Source: an uncultured Bacilli bacterium
GTDB taxonomy: Bacteria; Bacillota_I; Bacilli_A; RF39; UBA660
NCBI GenBank assembly: GCA_934097085.1
Contig: CAKONK010000001.1
Coordinates: forward strand, 78,165-142,164
Direction of reading: 5' to 3'
Length of the DNA stretch: 64,000 bases
In this document: positions 52,414 to 61,557 of the stretch, one piece after another
Layout: each line of letters starts with the position of its first letter
Numbering within the stretch: the first letter of the stretch is position 1
Position numbers and translations under genes: made by a program
The notes under the pieces: generated by a model
Databases searched by the model: none
Told to the model about the DNA's origin: nothing
The model's input: the letters and a program-made list of their open reading frames with translations, nothing else

Positions 52414-53008
52414 TTTTCTTATAATCCTCCAACACACTCTTTAAGGTAATCTTTTTCAAGTTTGTTCTATAATTATCAAAATAATCGCTAGCATTAGTTT
52501 CTCCGTGAACAATTGCATCTTCATCATCAAAGTAGGTTATAATTCCATCATTTTTTACAAGAAGCGATGGCGCATAAATATTTTTACTACCATCATCAAG
52601 TGATACTGCATAATCTTTTAAATAGTTAACAATACTTTGATAAGTTCCATTTTTTATTTTACGATCTTCAGTTAAATCATAATAATAGATTTTATCTATA
52701 CCTACTGTTTTAGCAACCTCATTTAAAATATTTGCATAATTACCCACAAAGGAATTATTTTTCATACCAAAAAGAATTAATATATTATCTCTTTTGATAT
52801 AATCAAGGGTTTCAGCGCCATTTAAATACACAAAAACATTATCTTCATTTACCTCTTTATATTCATTCTTGAACTTATCACTATCACTAGCCCTCTTCGT
52901 GGTATTTTCAAGTGTACCAAAATAAATAAATAAAGCTATAAATATTATAAATAATATTATATAAATTATCATTTGAGTTTTACTCTTAAAAAATTTTTTT
53001 TTCTTCAT
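52403..53008 (-). CDS. Membrane-anchored thioredoxin-fold protein lacking cysteines
   Basis: The 201-residue protein has a basic start, a transmembrane helix (about 12-30) and a thioredoxin-like domain (ILILFGMKNNSFVGNYANIL; the cis-Pro loop IYAPSLLVKNDGIITYF), but the CxxC position reads MKNN and no cysteine is present. It is thus probably a binding rather than redox protein. It is close in design to 49560-50096. Confidence 0.65.
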   Translation of the reverse strand: MKKKKFFKSKTQMIIYIILFIIFIALFIYFGTLENTTKRASDSDKFKNEYKEVNEDNVFVYLNGAETLDYIKRDNILILFGMKNNSFVGNYANILNEVAKTVGIDKIYYYDLTEDRKIKNGTYQSIVNYLKDYAVSLDDGSKNIYAPSLLVKNDGIITYFDDEDAIVHGETNASDYFDNYRTNLKKITLKSVLEDYKKNEN

Positions 53009-53055
53009 CTTACATCACATATTAATTTTATCATTTTTTTATAAAAAAATCGAGC

Positions 53056-53316
53056 CTATTTTGACTCGATTATTAATTTAATGGCAGTTTTCTTTTCACC
53101 ATCAATTTCTATATCAGAAAATGCTGGAATAGTTACCAAATTATCCCCCATTGGCGCTACGAAACCTCTTGCAATAGCAATAGCTTTAATTGCTTGATTT
53201 AAACTTGCCGCTCCAACAGTTTGAATTGTGGCACTTTTATTTTCTCTAAATATATTTGCGATTGCGCCGGCAACCTTACTTGGATTTGATTTTGCTCCTA
53301 CTTTTAATATTTCCAT
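53056..53316 (-). CDS. spoVS: Stage V sporulation protein S
   Basis: SpoVS is a small nucleic-acid-binding-like (Alba-type) protein needed for spore coat and late sporulation in Bacillus. The 86-residue protein, MEILKVGAKSNPSKVAGAIA to the end, matches the family nearly throughout (TVGAASLNQAIKAIAIARGF). The ATG at 53316 has GGAGGAAAT upstream. It stands alone downstream of the uppS-DUF308 pair. Confidence 0.96.
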   Translation of the reverse strand: MEILKVGAKSNPSKVAGAIANIFRENKSATIQTVGAASLNQAIKAIAIARGFVAPMGDNLVTIPAFSDIEIDGEKKTAIKLIIESK

Positions 53317-53357
53317 ATTTCCTCCGTAATACATAATATGAAAATATTTTTATTTTA

Positions 53358-53885
53358 TTACTTTTGTTTTTCTATTAAGTAATATGTAATTGGGTCAATT
53401 GCCTCCAAAATACCATTTATAAAATAAAAGAACCCCAGAACAAGAATTTGAACGCTTTTTTCATAATATAAATTAATTGTACAAAGAAGTCCTGCTAAAA
53501 TAAATAAAACTAAAGTTATTATTTTTAAAATATAGATTTCTTTGTGTCTATCATGATAATAATCACATTTTTTTAATTTAACTAAACTCATCATCGTTAT
53601 CCATACAAACAAAGTTAAGGCTAAGTTAAGTGGTATATTTGTATCAATAAGTCCAAGTAAAATTAAAGTAATCATACTTGCAATACATGTAAATAATCCT
53701 TCATAATCTTTTGATTCATTAGTTAAAATAAACTTTAAAAGGTTCATTATTCCATAAAAAGAAAGTACACCCATAAAAATATATTTTACATTAACTATTT
53801 TTAGTAATGGGAAAAGTAAAATTATACTTCCAAGTACAATAAGTATTATTGCAGTTATTAAATCAATTATTTGTTTTCTTTTCAT
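53358..53885 (-). CDS. DUF308/HdeD-like membrane protein
   Basis: The 175-residue protein has six short transmembrane helices, with a repeated VLG/GxxxL pattern, as in the HdeD (DUF308) family of unknown function. It overlaps the end of uppS by 23 bases. Confidence 0.72.
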   Translation of the reverse strand: MKRKQIIDLITAIILIVLGSIILLFPLLKIVNVKYIFMGVLSFYGIMNLLKFILTNESKDYEGLFTCIASMITLILLGLIDTNIPLNLALTLFVWITMMSLVKLKKCDYYHDRHKEIYILKIITLVLFILAGLLCTINLYYEKSVQILVLGFFYFINGILEAIDPITYYLIEKQK

Positions 53886-54582
53886 TTAGTCCTCCGAATC
53901 TTCGATCTGTATGTAAAAATGATTTTATAATATCATCAATTTCTTTAGTTTTTAAATCTGGAAATAATGTATCTATAAAAAATATTTCTGCATAAGTCAT
54001 TTGATATAACATAAAATTACTTAACCGATGTTCTCCTCCAGTACGGATTAAAATATCAATTGCAGGTAAATCATTATCTAAATATTTATAAAAATTATCT
54101 CTATTAATTTTATCTTTTGTTACTTTATTATTTACTAAATCCTCATGATATCTTTCACTTGCTCTAATTATTTCTTCTTGAGCACCATAATTAAGACATA
54201 CATTAAGTATTGTTCCTTTATTATTTTGAGTTTCCTTTACAATGTTATTCATCGATGATATGACATCTTCTCTAAGGCCATCTTTAGAACCACTAAAAAC
54301 TACTTTAATACCATTTTCTTTTAATTTAGCAAACTTTTTTGTAAACCTATCCATAAATAAATTCATAAGATAATCTACTTCTTCTTTACTTCTTTTAAAG
54401 TTATCGGTAGAAAAAGCATACACACTTAAAACATCAACACCAATTTCATTAATATGAGTTGCAATTTTTTCTAATGTATTCGCACCTTTTTTATGACCAA
54501 AACTTCTTTTTAGTCCTCTTTGTTGGGCCCATCTACCATTACCATCCATTATAATTGCAATATGTTTTAATTTATTTTCCAT
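53863..54582 (-). CDS. uppS: Undecaprenyl diphosphate synthase
   Basis: UppS makes the C55 lipid carrier for cell wall precursors. The 239-residue cis-prenyltransferase has IIMDGNGRWAQQRG (with the catalytic Asp), SVYAFSTDNFKRS, and RTGGEHRLSNFMLYQMTYAE. cdsA does not follow, unlike in Bacillus. GGGGATGA precedes the ATG. Confidence 0.97.
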   Translation of the reverse strand: MENKLKHIAIIMDGNGRWAQQRGLKRSFGHKKGANTLEKIATHINEIGVDVLSVYAFSTDNFKRSKEEVDYLMNLFMDRFTKKFAKLKENGIKVVFSGSKDGLREDVISSMNNIVKETQNNKGTILNVCLNYGAQEEIIRASERYHEDLVNNKVTKDKINRDNFYKYLDNDLPAIDILIRTGGEHRLSNFMLYQMTYAEIFFIDTLFPDLKTKEIDDIIKSFLHTDRRFGGLNEKKTNN

Positions 54583-54628
54583 ATTTCATCCCCAAAGTAT
54601 TATATCTTATTTATAACTTTATTACAAA

Positions 54629-55162
54629 TTATTTCTTTTTACACTTTGTTTGCACATCCATAATATAAGCTTCCATTATATCATTTGTTTGCCCTGAAAC
54701 TCTAAATTTAACTAAATCTCCGAATACTGGCAAATTAAAATCAAAAAATAAAGTTACTCTAAAAATTGTGTTACATGTTTCATTATTTGTCATTGCAAGA
54801 ACACAATAATCGTATTTTTTATTGTCTTGTGCAATTTCTGGAGTACCATCAATATCAAAACCGTACATTTTATTTACTGTATCTGTTGCTTCATATACTG
54901 AATCTACTTTTTGGCAAAAACCTTTTCTATTATAATTGTTATTTCTAAGGTAAGTATTCATTACGTTGATTGATCCATCCACCTTTTTGCCATACGTAGT
55001 TTTCGTTGTTAAGCCTTCATATTTTTCTATAATTGATGTTAATTCATTTTTTTCTTTATAAGTTCTTGAATAACTTAAAGCAACCACCAAAAAGCCTGCG
55101 AAAATTAATGTAAAAGTTATTGCTATCAAAAATAACCATGTTGAACCAACTGAATCTCTCAT
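54629..55162 (-). CDS. Unknown signal-anchored protein
   Basis: The 177-residue protein has an N-terminal hydrophobic helix (about 7-28, with SYSRTYKEKNELTSII after it, like a pseudopilin) and an extracytoplasmic part with four cysteines that may form two disulfides (KGFCQKV, YDYCVLA, NETCNTI, QTKCKKK). No family is recognised. A relation to the Tad pseudopilins is possible. Confidence 0.68.
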   Translation of the reverse strand: MRDSVGSTWLFLIAITFTLIFAGFLVVALSYSRTYKEKNELTSIIEKYEGLTTKTTYGKKVDGSINVMNTYLRNNNYNRKGFCQKVDSVYEATDTVNKMYGFDIDGTPEIAQDNKKYDYCVLAMTNNETCNTIFRVTLFFDFNLPVFGDLVKFRVSGQTNDIMEAYIMDVQTKCKKK

Positions 55163-55238
55163 ATATCCACCTCTTATTATAATAAGTATAACATTTTTTA
55201 TAGAATAAATCTATTACTTATGATAAAATAATATTAAT

Positions 55239-55312
55239 GCCGGATTAGTTTAATGGCAAAACAGATGCATGGTAAGCATCAGCTACAAGTTCAATTCTTG
55301 TATTCGGCACCA
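55239..55312 (+). tRNA. tRNA-Thr (GGT)
   Basis: Acceptor GCCGGAT pairs with ATTCGGC, anticodon stem GATGC/GCATC with loop ATGGTAA (anticodon GGT), T stem ACAAG/CTTGT with TTCAATT, encoded CCA. It marks the left border of the accessory island. Confidence 0.93.
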
Positions 55313-55354
55313 GATTGATAGGAAACTCGAACTTTTCGAGTAGTAATAAATATT

Positions 55355-55380
55355 AACTAGAAGTACCGTCTAGTTTTTTT
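55355..55380 (+). terminator. Terminator after tRNA-Thr
   Basis: AACTAGA (55355-55361) and TCTAGTT (55369-55375), then a T run. The segment from 55320 to here is similar to that at 60822-60893. Confidence 0.88.
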
Positions 55381-55407
55381 GTTATTATGAAGAAAGTGAG
55401 GAGTTTT

Positions 55408-55674
55408 ATGAAGGAAGTAAAAATATTAGAAGTTGAAAAGGAAGTTTTAAAAAGAATTGATATGATATGTAGATTTGCTTGCTGTAAATATACTATTAAA
55501 CAAGGAAGTATTATCAATATTAAAGGAAGTAATATTGCTTATGTAAGTCCACATATTATAACAATCAAAGGGAATAATTATTTAATATTTAATGGAAGTG
55601 ATAAAGTTTTTGTAAATGATTATTCTAAATGTATTAAATTAAAAGATATGGAAGTTCATATTAAAAACAATTAA
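55408..55674 (+). CDS. Small unknown protein ahead of the recombinase
   Basis: The 88-residue protein (MKEVKILEVEKEVLKRIDM...) has two close cysteines (FACCKY) and a strand-rich second half (YVSPHIITIKGNNYLIFNGS). GTGAGGAG lies upstream of the ATG. It is the first gene of the recombinase-relaxase unit, perhaps a control or excision factor. No family is recognised. Confidence 0.65.
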   Translation: MKEVKILEVEKEVLKRIDMICRFACCKYTIKQGSIINIKGSNIAYVSPHIITIKGNNYLIFNGSDKVFVNDYSKCIKLKDMEVHIKNN

Positions 55675-55691
55675 ATGTTTTTAAACTAGGC

Positions 55692-55742
55692 GTACAAAAA
55701 GGAAGTGAAATACTTGAGGTTAAAAGTATGGACTTTTTGTGC
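55692..55742 (+). promoter_or_regulatory. Two-stem RNA hairpin before the recombinase start
   Basis: GTACAAAAAG (55692-55701) pairs with CTTTTTGTGC (55733-55742, one G-U), and inside it ATACTT (55710-55715) pairs with AAGTAT (55724-55729). The ribosome-site-like AAAGGAA and a GTG lie in the first arm. It could control recombinase translation or mark an element end. Confidence 0.5.
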
Positions 55743-55785
55743 TTTTAATCTCTTTCAAAAAAATAATAGAAAGAGAGATAAAACT

Positions 55786-57627
55786 ATGAACGATGAAAAG
55801 AAAATTGCAGATATTTATATTAGAGTTAGTACACTCGACCAAGCAAGAGAAGGTTTTAGTTTACCTGAACAAAAAGAAAAACTAATTGAATTTTGTAAAT
55901 CTAAAGGATATGAAATTCACAAAGTATATGCTGATGAAGGAATAAGTGCCAAAGATGATAAAAGACCGGCATATCAACAAATGATTAATGATATTAAAAA
56001 TGGTATAGTTAATGTCATAGTATCTTTAAAATTAGATAGACTAACTAGAAGTGTTTTTGACGTAGAAAAACTAATGAAAATATTAGAAAAATATGGTTGT
56101 GATTTAGATTGTAAAGATGATGATTCTAATACATTAACCTCTAATGGAAGAATGTATATAAGACTAACAACTGCATTTAGTCAAAATGAAATTGAGAGAT
56201 GTTCAGAAAGAACTAAATTTGGTATGGTAGGTGCAATTAAGGCAGGACACATTCCCAATAAAACTCCAATAGGATTTAAAAGAACTGATAAAAAATTAGT
56301 ACCAGATGAATTAACAAAAGATATTGTTATTAGAATGTATGATTTATATTTAGAAGGAAAAAGTTATCAAGGTATTGCTAATATTTATAACAAAGAAGAA
56401 GTATTAGGTAGAACTAATTGGCTAGATTCTACTATTCAAAAGATTATGACCAATGAACTTTACAAAGGAGATTTTGTTCATGGAAAAAGAACTAAACATC
56501 CCATATATTATGAAGATGTTGTAGAACCAATAGTGTCAAAAGAAAAATGGGATGCTTGTCAGTATCAAACTAAAAGAAATGCTAGGCACTATGAAAGAAC
56601 TGCAACTTACCTTTTTACTAATAAATTAAAATGTTCTGTATGTGGTAATTTCTTAGGTGGTAAAGCTACAACTAAAAGAAAAAGTGGTAAAAAATATTAT
56701 TATTATAAATGCGAAAAATGTAGAACTAACTACAAAGAAGATACTATAAGAGATGGATTACTACTTCAATTATATGACCTAATAAGAAAAGATAATTTAC
56801 TTAATAAATATTACACACCATTTATAAAACACAAGCAAAAAGATAATACTAAAGATTATAAAAATGAATTAAAAGAATTAGAAAAACAAGAAGAAAGAAT
56901 TAAATGTGCTTATCTAAATGGTGTTGTTAAAATGAATGAGTTTGATAACGAATTAAAAAGTATTAGATATAAAATTGATAATATTAATAAAAAGATTAGG
57001 GAAATAAAACAATGTGAAAACTTTAACTTTACTACTAATGATTTATTAATTTTAGAAGATACAGAAACGATTGATACTTTTGTTAATCCTGATATATTTT
57101 TAACTAATATTCTAAATTTAACTAATGCTTCAAGAGAAGAAATGAAAAGAATAATTGGTACTTATATCGATAATATTGAAGTTAATAAAGTTGGAGATAA
57201 AATAGAACTATTAAATATTGAATATAGAAAAAGTTTTCTAACTGATTTAGTAAATTATCATAATAATTATAGTGTACCTTATAACTTTAATATATTTAGT
57301 GATGAAAAAGGCTTTAAAATACCAATGAATCACGAAGGTAAAACAAGTTTAGAAGCAAAAGAATATTTTAATAAACTACAAGAAGTTGTTTCCAAAAATA
57401 GTTTAAAATTAAATTACTATGAAACTGAAGCAGATAGTAAATTAGAAGATGTTAGTTTTGAACCTAATGGAGATTATGAACAAATATTAAGATTAATAGT
57501 TTTATCAGATACTAAAAACTATAATGATAAAACATTAAGACTAGGAGTTATTACTTTAGATTTAGAAAGTGTATTATATTCTCGTTTAAATAGAAAAGAA
57601 CAACCAAATGAGTTATGCAATATTTAG
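55786..57627 (+). CDS. Large serine recombinase of the mobilizable element
   Basis: The 613-residue protein starts MNDEKKIADIYIRVSTLDQA, with the catalytic Ser in RVS, and has LKLDRLTRSVFDVEKL, the recombinase domain (PIGFKRTDKKLVPDE, then YKGDFVHGKRT), a zinc ribbon (LKCSVCGNFLGG ... YKCEKCRTNYK) and a coiled coil (about 370-420). About 100 extra C-terminal residues follow. An in-frame GTG at 55705 would add 27 residues with an unusual aromatic stretch (KVWTFCAFNLF); I take this as leader rather than protein. It overlaps the relaxase gene by 20 bases. Confidence 0.93.
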   Translation: MNDEKKIADIYIRVSTLDQAREGFSLPEQKEKLIEFCKSKGYEIHKVYADEGISAKDDKRPAYQQMINDIKNGIVNVIVSLKLDRLTRSVFDVEKLMKILEKYGCDLDCKDDDSNTLTSNGRMYIRLTTAFSQNEIERCSERTKFGMVGAIKAGHIPNKTPIGFKRTDKKLVPDELTKDIVIRMYDLYLEGKSYQGIANIYNKEEVLGRTNWLDSTIQKIMTNELYKGDFVHGKRTKHPIYYEDVVEPIVSKEKWDACQYQTKRNARHYERTATYLFTNKLKCSVCGNFLGGKATTKRKSGKKYYYYKCEKCRTNYKEDTIRDGLLLQLYDLIRKDNLLNKYYTPFIKHKQKDNTKDYKNELKELEKQEERIKCAYLNGVVKMNEFDNELKSIRYKIDNINKKIREIKQCENFNFTTNDLLILEDTETIDTFVNPDIFLTNILNLTNASREEMKRIIGTYIDNIEVNKVGDKIELLNIEYRKSFLTDLVNYHNNYSVPYNFNIFSDEKGFKIPMNHEGKTSLEAKEYFNKLQEVVSKNSLKLNYYETEADSKLEDVSFEPNGDYEQILRLIVLSDTKNYNDKTLRLGVITLDLESVLYSRLNRKEQPNELCNI

Positions 57628-58849
57628 ATGTAAAAGTATTAATACATTAAACGATTTATCCCATATTGGTAGTCATAATAAACGAGAAAAAGAATCTTAT
57701 AAATCTAATCCTGATATAAGAAAAGCAGATAGCAAAAATAATATACAATTAGTTAAGTGTGATAAAAAGTATAGAGAAAAATTTTATGAAATAACTAAAG
57801 AATATCGAAAAGAACATGAAGAAAAAATGAAAACTATTAGACAAGATAGATATAAAGATTTTGATCAGATGGTAGATGATTCTAAAAGTTGTGTAGCAGA
57901 TGAGATGATATTTACAAGTGGACCAGAATTCTTTAAAGATATGTCAAAAGTAGAAATATTAAAATGGGCTAATGGATGTATGGATTTTGTTTATAATGAT
58001 TTAGGTTATACTAAAGAACAAGTAATACAATCAGTATTACATTTAGACGAAAAAACACCACACATTCATTGTGTAGTAGTTCCTCTTGTTAAAAAGTTTG
58101 ATAAGAGAGTTAATAAAGAAAGATATTCTATTTCTAAAAGAGATTATATTAAAGATCAAAATTATTTAAGTATATTACAAGATAAATATTGTTTTAGATT
58201 AAACAATCTAGGTTTTAAATTGGAACGTGGAGAAAAAGGAACTAAAATTAAAAATCTTTCTTTAGGACAATTAAAAGGTATAACTAGACAATATGAAAGA
58301 CTTGCTAATAAGAGCAAAAAGAATATTGAAAGTGAATACTTAAAAATTATTAATATGTTAAAATATTCAAAAAAGAAAGTTTTTTCAGATTCAGTTATTC
58401 TTAATGGCGAATCATATCACATCTTACTAAAATATTTAGATTTATATACTAAAGAAATTCAAAACCAAGTAATATATCAAAACTTTTTCAATGATTTAGA
58501 TGATTATATTTTTAATTATAAAGAGTTAGAAAAAGAATATAATCATTCACAAAAAGTAATAGATAATTTAGAAGAAGAATTTGAAAAGTTAGATCAAAAT
58601 AATAATAACTTAATTGATTTTATCAAGCATATATTAGAAATGTTAAAAGACTTTTTTAAAAGAATTCTACTTTCTAAAAATGAAGGAGATAAATATAAAA
58701 CTATAAATATTTTAAAAGAATGTTATGAAAAAGATTTGTATAACTCTAATGATTTAATAGATATTTCTAAAGATACTGATAAAGAAATAGAAGTAAATAA
58801 TTTTATAAAAGAAGAAACCTTAGAAAAAGAATACGACTATTTTGATTAG
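57608..58849 (+). CDS. MobV-family relaxase (Pre/Mob)
   Basis: MobV relaxases nick oriT and pilot the DNA strand in mobilisation. The 413-residue protein has motif I near the start (SYAIFRCKSIN then LSHIGSHNKREKESY), and the metal-binding motif HLDEKTPHIHCVVVPL, with both histidines present. The C-terminal half is coiled coil. An oriT normally lies just upstream of mobV genes, which here would be inside the recombinase gene; none is recognisable by eye. Confidence 0.93.
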   Translation: MSYAIFRCKSINTLNDLSHIGSHNKREKESYKSNPDIRKADSKNNIQLVKCDKKYREKFYEITKEYRKEHEEKMKTIRQDRYKDFDQMVDDSKSCVADEMIFTSGPEFFKDMSKVEILKWANGCMDFVYNDLGYTKEQVIQSVLHLDEKTPHIHCVVVPLVKKFDKRVNKERYSISKRDYIKDQNYLSILQDKYCFRLNNLGFKLERGEKGTKIKNLSLGQLKGITRQYERLANKSKKNIESEYLKIINMLKYSKKKVFSDSVILNGESYHILLKYLDLYTKEIQNQVIYQNFFNDLDDYIFNYKELEKEYNHSQKVIDNLEEEFEKLDQNNNNLIDFIKHILEMLKDFFKRILLSKNEGDKYKTINILKECYEKDLYNSNDLIDISKDTDKEIEVNNFIKEETLEKEYDYFD

Positions 58850-58860
58850 TCGTATTCTTT
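58826..58860 (+). terminator. Terminator of the recombinase-relaxase unit
   Basis: AAAGAATACGACTA (58826-58839) pairs perfectly with TAGTCGTATTCTTT (58847-58860), overlapping the relaxase stop codon. A second inverted repeat further on (ACACAC...AATTGA/TCAATT...GTGTGT, about 58891-58926) probably ends the convergent gene. Confidence 0.9.
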
Positions 58861-58936
58861 GCTTATACTAAATTTGGTTGTATAATTTAGAAACACACTT
58901 GCAAATTGACATATCAATTAGCGTGTGTAAATAGTA

Positions 58937-59764
58937 TTATTTTATTATTTTTTTCTTAACTAATGTAGGTATAGTTTGTAACATATATACACATTGGTCA
59001 TTTAACATTTGATAATTCGATATTTCACCCCAAAAATCTTCTTTCCCAGAATGTTGATCTACTTGAGTCCCAGTCGTTGATAAACCTTTAATAAGTTCAT
59101 CTCTAGAACAATTAAGTTGTATTTTATTTTGAGTAATTAAATTTGCAACATTAAGTTCTAATTGTTCTCTTAATTTCACACTATTAAGCATTTCTTGCAT
59201 TCTTAACAATTGTTCTTTTGTATAAGAATGTTGACGCTGTATACATCTATCAAATGCAGTTAGTAAATAATCAATTTGATTAACATTCAATAATTCACTT
59301 CTAATCATGTACGAAGCAATTTCTAACTTTTTATCAATCATATCATATCTTTTATAAAATATGTCTTGGTCATCTTCGATTCTAACAAGTGAACGAACCC
59401 AAAAATCGAATACAGTATAACCGCTATCATAGGGTTGAACAGTTAAATCAACTTTATAATTATGTAAAATATAGTCCATTAATTCCAGAGCAATATTTTG
59501 TGGATTCATAGATAAGTTACCAATTACTGTTTCATTTCTTTTATACGTATTACGCATAATTGTTTCGGTATAAGACTTAATACTATTAATATCAAACTCT
59601 TTATCAAATAATGAATTTTCAGAGGCTAAAATTAAAAGCTTTAATGATTTTAAAGCATCAATATCAGTTTGTTTAGCCAAATATATTCCAAGTTCATTTA
59701 AATTTTTCAAATCTTTAGTAGTGTCATTCAAAATAGAAATTCCACTTTCAACATAAGCATTCAT
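58937..59764 (-). CDS. Unknown cargo protein, 275 residues
   Basis: A soluble, fully helical protein with many paired Leu and Glu residues and no signal peptide. AAGGAGG and a TATAAT at about 59791 stand before the ATG. It is the only minus-strand gene between the relaxase and the HD gene. No family is recognised; defence or regulatory cargo is a guess. Confidence 0.68.
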   Translation of the reverse strand: MNAYVESGISILNDTTKDLKNLNELGIYLAKQTDIDALKSLKLLILASENSLFDKEFDINSIKSYTETIMRNTYKRNETVIGNLSMNPQNIALELMDYILHNYKVDLTVQPYDSGYTVFDFWVRSLVRIEDDQDIFYKRYDMIDKKLEIASYMIRSELLNVNQIDYLLTAFDRCIQRQHSYTKEQLLRMQEMLNSVKLREQLELNVANLITQNKIQLNCSRDELIKGLSTTGTQVDQHSGKEDFWGEISNYQMLNDQCVYMLQTIPTLVKKKIIK

Positions 59765-59878
59765 AAAAAGACCTCCTTAGTGATTAATATTATAACATAT
59801 TTTACTTAAATATGAACATTATTTAATGTTTTTTTGAAAATTTGTGTTATACTTATATTAGTTAATAGTTATTACTAA

Positions 59879-59968
59879 CTATTTCTTTTGCCCTAGAAGT
59901 TGTTCTACTTCTTCCCTTAGTGCACCATTGACAAATCTGTTCGAACTATTCGAACTTAAAATATATTT
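59879..59968 (-). pseudogene. C-terminal remnant of a protein gene
   Basis: An open stretch of 29 codons (ending NRFVNGALREEVEQLLGQKK, then TAG) has no start or ribosome site and begins right after a stop. It reads like the C-terminal tail of a soluble protein. The rest of 59765-60102 holds no complete gene. Confidence 0.35.
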
Positions 59969-60102
59969 TCAGTCTGAAATATGACTGTGTTTTTATGCAA
60001 TAAAATCCTCACTGATAATTTTTATGCTAGCACCAAAATATCTAGGAGGTTAAATGTTTTGACAAAAATAATAGAAAATGATATATTTGTCTTGGTGGTT
60101 AT

Positions 60103-60771
60103 ATGTATTTATACGATAAATTGTTAAGTAATGAAACATTTTTAAATGCTGCAAAAAAAATAGATAATATTCAGTTTATAACAAATGGTAAATGGGATTG
60201 GGAACATGGTCTAGGACATTACAAACGAGTAGCTGAATATGTAAAAATAATTTTATTACAATTAGGAGCTGATGAAAGAACAATTGATTTGGGAATGACC
60301 GCTGCACTTTTACATGATATTGGTTTATTAAAAAAAGATAAAGTTAATCATGCTGTAGAAAGTAGTAAAATATTTATTAATTTTATTGATAAAAATGATA
60401 TTACACAGGATGAGAAAGAAATTTTAAGACAGGCTATTATGGATCACTCTAAAGGAAATAACATTAAATCTTTAGTAGGCTTAAGTTTAGTTTTAGCTGA
60501 CAAATTGGATGTAACCTATCACAGAACAAAAAATTCTAGTATTCAAGATAAAATGAATAAGCAAATCCAAAAGATCCAAAATGTTGATATAAGTATTACA
60601 GATAAAGATCTTATAGTACAATATACTACTGATGATAATTTTGATATTAATATCTTAAAAGATTGGCCTAAAGCAATTACTGTTCCATGCCGGGTATCTA
60701 AATATTTGAAAAAAAATTATAAATTTATAGTTAATAATATGCAAATTGATATTTCAAAACTTATAAATTAA
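60103..60771 (+). CDS. HD-domain phosphohydrolase
   Basis: The 222-residue protein has the HD metal-binding residues: WEHGLGHYKRV (His), AALLHDIGLLKKDKVNH (His-Asp) and AIMDHSKGNN, LVLADKLDV (Asp). Such proteins hydrolyse phosphodiesters or nucleotides; the substrate is not evident. The C-terminal part (about 150-222) is a separate alpha-beta region. GGTGG is 4 bases upstream. A short frame with AGGAGG (TTG at 60059) overlaps the start and may be a leader. Confidence 0.88.
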   Translation: MYLYDKLLSNETFLNAAKKIDNIQFITNGKWDWEHGLGHYKRVAEYVKIILLQLGADERTIDLGMTAALLHDIGLLKKDKVNHAVESSKIFINFIDKNDITQDEKEILRQAIMDHSKGNNIKSLVGLSLVLADKLDVTYHRTKNSSIQDKMNKQIQKIQNVDISITDKDLIVQYTTDDNFDINILKDWPKAITVPCRVSKYLKKNYKFIVNNMQIDISKLIN

Positions 60772-60844
60772 ATGTTGTAAACTTTTACATCATTATTACC
60801 ATTTTTATAGAAAATTCAAACTTTTTGAGTTTATGTAATAAATG

Positions 60845-60893
60845 CTAACTAGAAATAAGATGAAGTTATAAAGATTATTTCTAGTTAGTTTTT
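60845..60893 (+). terminator. Terminator after the HD gene
   Basis: CTAACTAGAAATAA (60845-60858) pairs perfectly with TTATTTCTAGTTAG (60875-60888), followed by five T. The stretch 60894-61038 has no gene that I can see. Confidence 0.92.
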
Positions 60894-61038
60894 GGGTATT
60901 AAAATAAAATATCAATAGAATTCCAACACTTATCAAAAAAAGTAAATACATACCCTAAATCAAATTATATAAAAAAATGATTTTAAGTTAGAAATGCAAT
61001 CAAAATTTGTAAAGATATTATAAAACCATTGTAATATT

Positions 61039-61066
61039 TTGAGTTTAAAAGAAACTATGCTATAAT
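61039..61066 (+). promoter_or_regulatory. Promoter of the phage-type small gene
   Basis: TTGAGT (61039-61044), 16 bases, TATAAT (61061-61066). Confidence 0.7.
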
Positions 61067-61155
61067 AATCGTTAGAATTTTCTATATATTCAATTAAAGA
61101 AAAAAGTATAAAGATTCGTTATAATAATCAAAATATTTAATTTGTGAGGTAAATT

Positions 61156-61557
61156 ATGAATAGAATAGATGAAATTAATAAATATATTTTAGAATTAAAA
61201 AATTCAGGAGAGCAAATCAAAAAAATTAGTGATGGACACCATACATTTGATGAATTATATGAACAAAGAGTTATTTTGTTTAGTGTTATTTGTAATTTTT
61301 ACCCAGAGTTATCTTGGAAATCTAAAAAACATTTTGATGAAGAAAATGACCCAATGTTTAATGGATGTTTCATAGTCGGAATAAATACCTCCGAAGGAGT
61401 TGCAACATACCATTTTAAATTAAAGTATTGGAATGAGTTTGATATAACAGAATTAGAATACGCACCTAAATATGATGGCTATTCATCAGATAAGGTTTTA
61501 ACTAGAATTAAATCACTAAAAAACAAATACAGTAATTCAAAGAATTCGAAAAGTTGA
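61156..61557 (+). CDS. Phage-associated small protein (DGHHTFDELYxxR family)
   Basis: The 133-residue protein carries the hallmarks of a small family found mainly in phages and prophages: SDGHHTFDELYEQRVILF, WKSKKHFDE, MFNGCFIVGI, VATYHFKLKYW and APKYDGYSSDKVLTRI. The family's function is not established. It is complete, with its own promoter and a ribosome site (GTGAGG). Confidence 0.8.
   Translation: MNRIDEINKYILELKNSGEQIKKISDGHHTFDELYEQRVILFSVICNFYPELSWKSKKHFDEENDPMFNGCFIVGINTSEGVATYHFKLKYWNEFDITELEYAPKYDGYSSDKVLTRIKSLKNKYSNSKNSKS

Larger units (their letters stand above)
55692..60893. mobile_element. Integrative mobilizable element core; ends not certain
   Basis: A large serine recombinase and a MobV relaxase overlap and are transcribed together, which is the minimal set of an integrative mobilizable element. 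Related terminator-like segments at 55320-55380 and 60822-60893 flank the group from the small ORF to the HD gene and could be remains of the ends, but they are diverged. No transfer (type IV secretion) genes are present, so it would need a helper. Confidence 0.5.

Noticed and set aside
55239..55380. Integration into the 3' end of tRNA-Thr
   Set aside because: No repeated tRNA end is found in the island; the recombinase is a serine type, which does not usually target tRNA genes.
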